DNA of 64,000 bases from Arthrobacter gengyunqii (lineage in GTDB: Bacteria > Actinomycetota > Actinomycetes > Actinomycetales > Micrococcaceae), in the NCBI RefSeq assembly GCF_023022985.1, contig NZ_CP095461.1, forward strand, positions 124,001 to 188,000, in the 5' to 3' direction. Each line of letters begins with the position of its first letter. Positions within the stretch are counted from its first letter, which is position 1. Below, piece after piece: positions 62,087 through 64,000 of this stretch. Below the pieces are notes generated by a model. The model did not search any database and had not been told where the DNA came from. It was given only the letters and a program-made list of their open reading frames with translations. The translations under genes were made by a program, and so were the position numbers.

Positions 62087-62859
62087 TATTTGCCTCCGGC
62101 AACGAGCGAGGTGAGAACTGAGGTGAAGATGCCCAGGCCGTCGGTGCCGTAGCCCAGCCCGACCTCGCCGTAGGCGGAGGAGTCCGGGCCGAAACCCGGC
62201 TCCACTGCGTGTTCGGGGTGCGGCATGAGGCCGACGACGTTGCCGGCGGCGTTGGTGATGCCGGCAATGTTCCGGCGGGAACCGTTGGGGTTGGCGCCGT
62301 CGTAGCGGAACACCACGCGGCCTTCACCCTCGAGCTCGTCCAGTGTCTTTTCATCGGCGACGTACTGGCCGTCCTGGTTTTTCAGGGGAATGACCATGCC
62401 GGAGTTCTTTTCGTAGGAACCGGTCCAGGCCGTGGTGTTGTTTTCCACGCGCAGCAGCTGGTCCGCGCAGGAGAACTTGAGGTGGTTGTTTTTGATCATG
62501 GAGCCGGGCAGCAGATGTGCCTCGGTGAGGATCTGGAAACCGTTGCAGATGCCCAGCACGGGCATGCCGCCCTTGGAAGCATCCACCACTTTGTCCATCA
62601 GCGGCGCGAAGCGGGCAATGGCGCCGGCGCGGAGGTAGTCCCCGTAGGAGAAACCGCCGGGAATAATGACGGCGTCAACGCTTTGCAGGTTCGCTTCGTT
62701 GTGCCAGAGGCCGACGGCGGTGCCGCCGGCGAGGGTGACCGCACGGGCGGCGTCGCGGTCGTCGAGGGTGCCGGGGAAGGTGATGATGCCGATCCGGACG
62801 GCCCGCAGGGCATCATTTTCGGGGGCGACTGAGAAGTCGCCAATCAGGGGAGTACTCAA
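62086..62859 (-). CDS. purQ: Phosphoribosylformylglycinamidine synthase, glutaminase subunit
   Basis: Supplies ammonia from glutamine to PurL. The 257-residue class I glutaminase has [18 protein letters not shown], the nucleophile cysteine in [11 protein letters not shown], and the His/Glu pair in [10 protein letters not shown] near the C-terminus. Start is TTG 62859, 7 bases after GGAGG; ATG or GTG starts inside would cut into the N-terminal strand or lack a good site. It is 2 bases from purS and overlaps purL (TAATG). Confidence 0.96.
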   Translation of the reverse strand: MSTPLIGDFSVAPENDALRAVRIGIITFPGTLDDRDAARAVTLAGGTAVGLWHNEANLQSVDAVIIPGGFSYGDYLRAGAIARFAPLMDKVVDASKGGMPVLGICNGFQILTEAHLLPGSMIKNNHLKFSCADQLLRVENNTTAWTGSYEKNSGMVIPLKNQDGQYVADEKTLDELEGEGRVVFRYDGANPNGSRRNIAGITNAAGNVVGLMPHPEHAVEPGFGPDSSAYGEVGLGYGTDGLGIFTSVLTSLVAGGK

Positions 62860-62861
62860 AA

Positions 62862-63116
62862 TCAGGCCTCCGGGATTACTTCAACGCGGGTGACGTCCTC
62901 GATGACGGGGTTGGACAGCAGCGTGGCGGCTGCCGTGCGGGCCTGCTCGAGGACTTCTTCAGTCACGTCGCCGTCCACGGTCAGTTCGAAGCGCTTGCCC
63001 TGGCGGACGCCGGTAAATCCGGTCAGGCCCAGGCGCGGGAGGGCGCCGGCGATGGCCTTTCCCTGCGGATCGAGGATTTCGGGTTTGGGCATAACGTCAA
63101 CAACGATCCGGGGCAT
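62862..63116 (-). CDS. purS: Phosphoribosylformylglycinamidine synthase subunit PurS
   Basis: An 84-residue protein that bridges PurL and PurQ. It has the family opening MPRIVVDVMPKPEILDPQGKAI and GFTGVRQGKRFEL. AGGAG upstream fixes the start at ATG 63116 rather than the frame edge at 63197. It is the first gene of the purSQL operon; a -10 element TAGACT lies about 87 bases upstream. Confidence 0.95.
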   Translation of the reverse strand: MPRIVVDVMPKPEILDPQGKAIAGALPRLGLTGFTGVRQGKRFELTVDGDVTEEVLEQARTAAATLLSNPVIEDVTRVEVIPEA

Positions 63117-63202
63117 CCGGGCAACTCCTGTGAGAGAAAAATGGGTGGCCGCGGACCCTGCCGTCTCACGCTGATTCAGCGCTCCGCGAGCTTGCACTGT
63201 TC

Positions 63203-63208
63203 AGTCTA
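63203..63208 (-). promoter_or_regulatory. -10 element upstream of purSQL
   Basis: TAGACT on the minus strand, giving a transcript with a leader of about 80 bases before purS. No clear -35 is visible at the usual distance. I see no known riboswitch in the leader. Confidence 0.4.
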
Positions 63209-63280
63209 GCGGCGTTTTTCGCGCCCGTCCTTTCGTGTCTTTTGCGGACGGTGAAGAGCCACGGGGGAGAGCTGGCCGGG

Positions 63281-63691
63281 TCAGGCCGGAACGCTGATCT
63301 GGAAGCCGCACCGGCACCGCAGCACTGTGGTGTCGATCTGGACTTCCGGAACGGGTGCTCCGTCCGGATCGGTAAAGACCGGTTCATAAATGGACGATGT
63401 GGAAGTGTCCTTCGGCTGCATCGGCTCTCCGCAGTGCAGGTACTGGGCGGTGGTGCTTTCCGCATTCAGTTGCCGTGCCCGAACGGAGGAGTGCCGCACC
63501 GGATGCCCGTAGAAACGGTCGCATTCCGAGCAGGTGTAGCTGATTTCCAGGAACTCCGCAGCATCTTCGCCGATGGCCGGTTCCACGGATTCAATGATGA
63601 GGTAGTCATCCGTTCCGCAGTACGTGCACCACGGAACGAAGGGTTCCTGGGCAGGGTCGGCTTCGTCTTCGGGTCTGGCCTGCGTTGACAA
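63281..63691 (-). CDS. Small zinc-ribbon-like protein
   Basis: About 136 residues with four cysteine pairs or knuckles: CTYCG, CSEC, HCGE and CRCG, suggesting two zinc sites. The rest is acidic and weakly structured (EPAIGEDAAEFLEISY). No enzymatic motif; a protein or nucleic-acid adaptor is a guess. The start is TTG 63691, six bases after GGAGG; a further in-frame TTG at 63703 lies inside that site. The 12-base palindrome lies about 50 bases upstream. Confidence 0.72.
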   Translation of the reverse strand: MSTQARPEDEADPAQEPFVPWCTYCGTDDYLIIESVEPAIGEDAAEFLEISYTCSECDRFYGHPVRHSSVRARQLNAESTTAQYLHCGEPMQPKDTSTSSIYEPVFTDPDGAPVPEVQIDTTVLRCRCGFQISVPA

Positions 63692-63742
63692 TTGTGCCTC
63701 CAAAGAAGGTCCGGGCCGGAAGTCACCGCCCGGAGAGGATAC

Positions 63743-63754
63743 TAAGCATGCTTA
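63743..63754. promoter_or_regulatory. Second copy of the 12-bp palindrome TAAGCATGCTTA
   Basis: Identical to 6696-6707. It lies between the zinc-ribbon gene (minus strand) and the DUF4442 gene (plus strand). On the minus strand the palindrome merges with a -10-like TAGTAT, so a bound regulator would affect that promoter. Confidence 0.4.
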
Positions 63755-63843
63755 ATGATTTTACGTAGCGAAGGGGCAGGCAACAAGTCTCCGGAGGTAG
63801 GCGGGCGGAAGGTGGGCTGCGTCACAGTCGTTAGAGTGGGTGC

Positions 63844-64000
63844 GTGAAAGCTCTTACCGTGAAGCCGGGCGTGATGCGCCGGTGCATAAATCTCTGGCCG
63901 CCCTTTGTTTTCGCCGGCATTCACATCACGCATCTGGGCGCCGACTCCCTGTCCGCAGAGGTGCGGCTGCGGTTGCACTGGTGGAACCGCAATGTGGCGG
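63844..64000 (+). CDS. DUF4442 domain protein, 3' part outside the window
   Basis: The visible 52 residues read MKALTVKPGVMRRCINLWPPF and then FAGIHITHLGADSLSAEVRL, the start of the DUF4442 hot-dog-fold family, related to thioesterases. It starts at GTG 63844; TAGAGT at 63832-63837 lies 6 bases upstream, so the mRNA is probably leaderless. The rest lies beyond the window. Confidence 0.8.
   Translation, partial: MKALTVKPGVMRRCINLWPPFVFAGIHITHLGADSLSAEVRLRLHWWNRNVA

Overview
The window is high-GC chromosomal DNA from an actinobacterium, most likely Arthrobacter sensu lato or a close relative in the Micrococcaceae. The support is a fruK-fruA-ptsI-ptsH sugar PTS operon, a fused long-form pta with ackA, many actinobacterial DUF families (DUF445, DUF427, DUF1206, DUF1990, DUF2804, DUF3151, DUF4442), frequent GTG and TTG starts, frequent leaderless-type starts, and a riboswitch class (SAM-IV) known from Actinobacteria. 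I see no phage, insertion sequence, CRISPR array or rRNA. Most of the window is ordinary core chromosome with about 68 protein genes, three tRNAs and short spacers.

Layout. 0-6 kb: the minus-strand fructose PTS operon. 6-14 kb: an esterase, a GlsB/YeaQ stress membrane protein, an EcsC-like protein, DUF445, a GH15 glycosidase, a phosphoesterase and a zinc alcohol dehydrogenase. 14-25.8 kb: ackA/pta, an amino-acid permease, a thiamine-binding protein, a spermidine-synthase-like protein preceded by a short leader ORF, a purine permease, a flavoprotein fragment, a tandem universal stress protein, a CDF metal exporter and a zincin-like protein. 25.9-26.3 kb: tRNA-Glu, tRNA-Asp, tRNA-Phe. 26.5-29.4 kb: a flavin-binding protein, then an alkaline-shock (Asp23/AmaP/DUF2273) envelope cluster whose last four genes are tightly coupled. 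29.4-39 kb: xth, nadE and pyrE, a Tat-type hydrolase, a NagD-like phosphatase, a TrmH methyltransferase, fbaA, and a class F sortase with a short membrane-anchored neighbour. 39.4-48.2 kb: purA, an alcohol dehydrogenase, a nitrilase-family amidase, an ECF sigma factor with a membrane partner, a CoA-binding protein and metY. 48.2-55 kb: a sulfur module. 55-64 kb: small hydrolases and DUFs, a solitary AbiEi/DUF559 protein flanked by related repeats, purSQL, a zinc-ribbon protein and a truncated DUF4442 gene.

The most interesting stretch is the roughly 480-base divergent spacer at 53.05-53.53 kb. On the minus strand, in front of an Ssu-like ABC transporter operon (ATPase, lipoprotein, permease, then acetyl-CoA synthetase), I recognise a SAM-I (S-box) riboswitch whose closing helix overlaps the ribosome binding site. 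On the plus strand, in front of an FMNH2-dependent monooxygenase of the DszA/NtaA type, I recognise a SAM-IV riboswitch. Each has a sigma-70-like promoter just upstream. Transport and desulfurization of an organosulfur compound thus appear to be governed from one spacer by two riboswitch classes sensing the same ligand.

Other points of note: a probable frameshift in the sigma-factor partner gene, an alpha/beta-hydrolase that has lost its nucleophile, a perfect 12-base palindrome occurring at two distant promoters regions, and a set of genes whose start codon lies 6-8 bases after a TANNNT -10 element.
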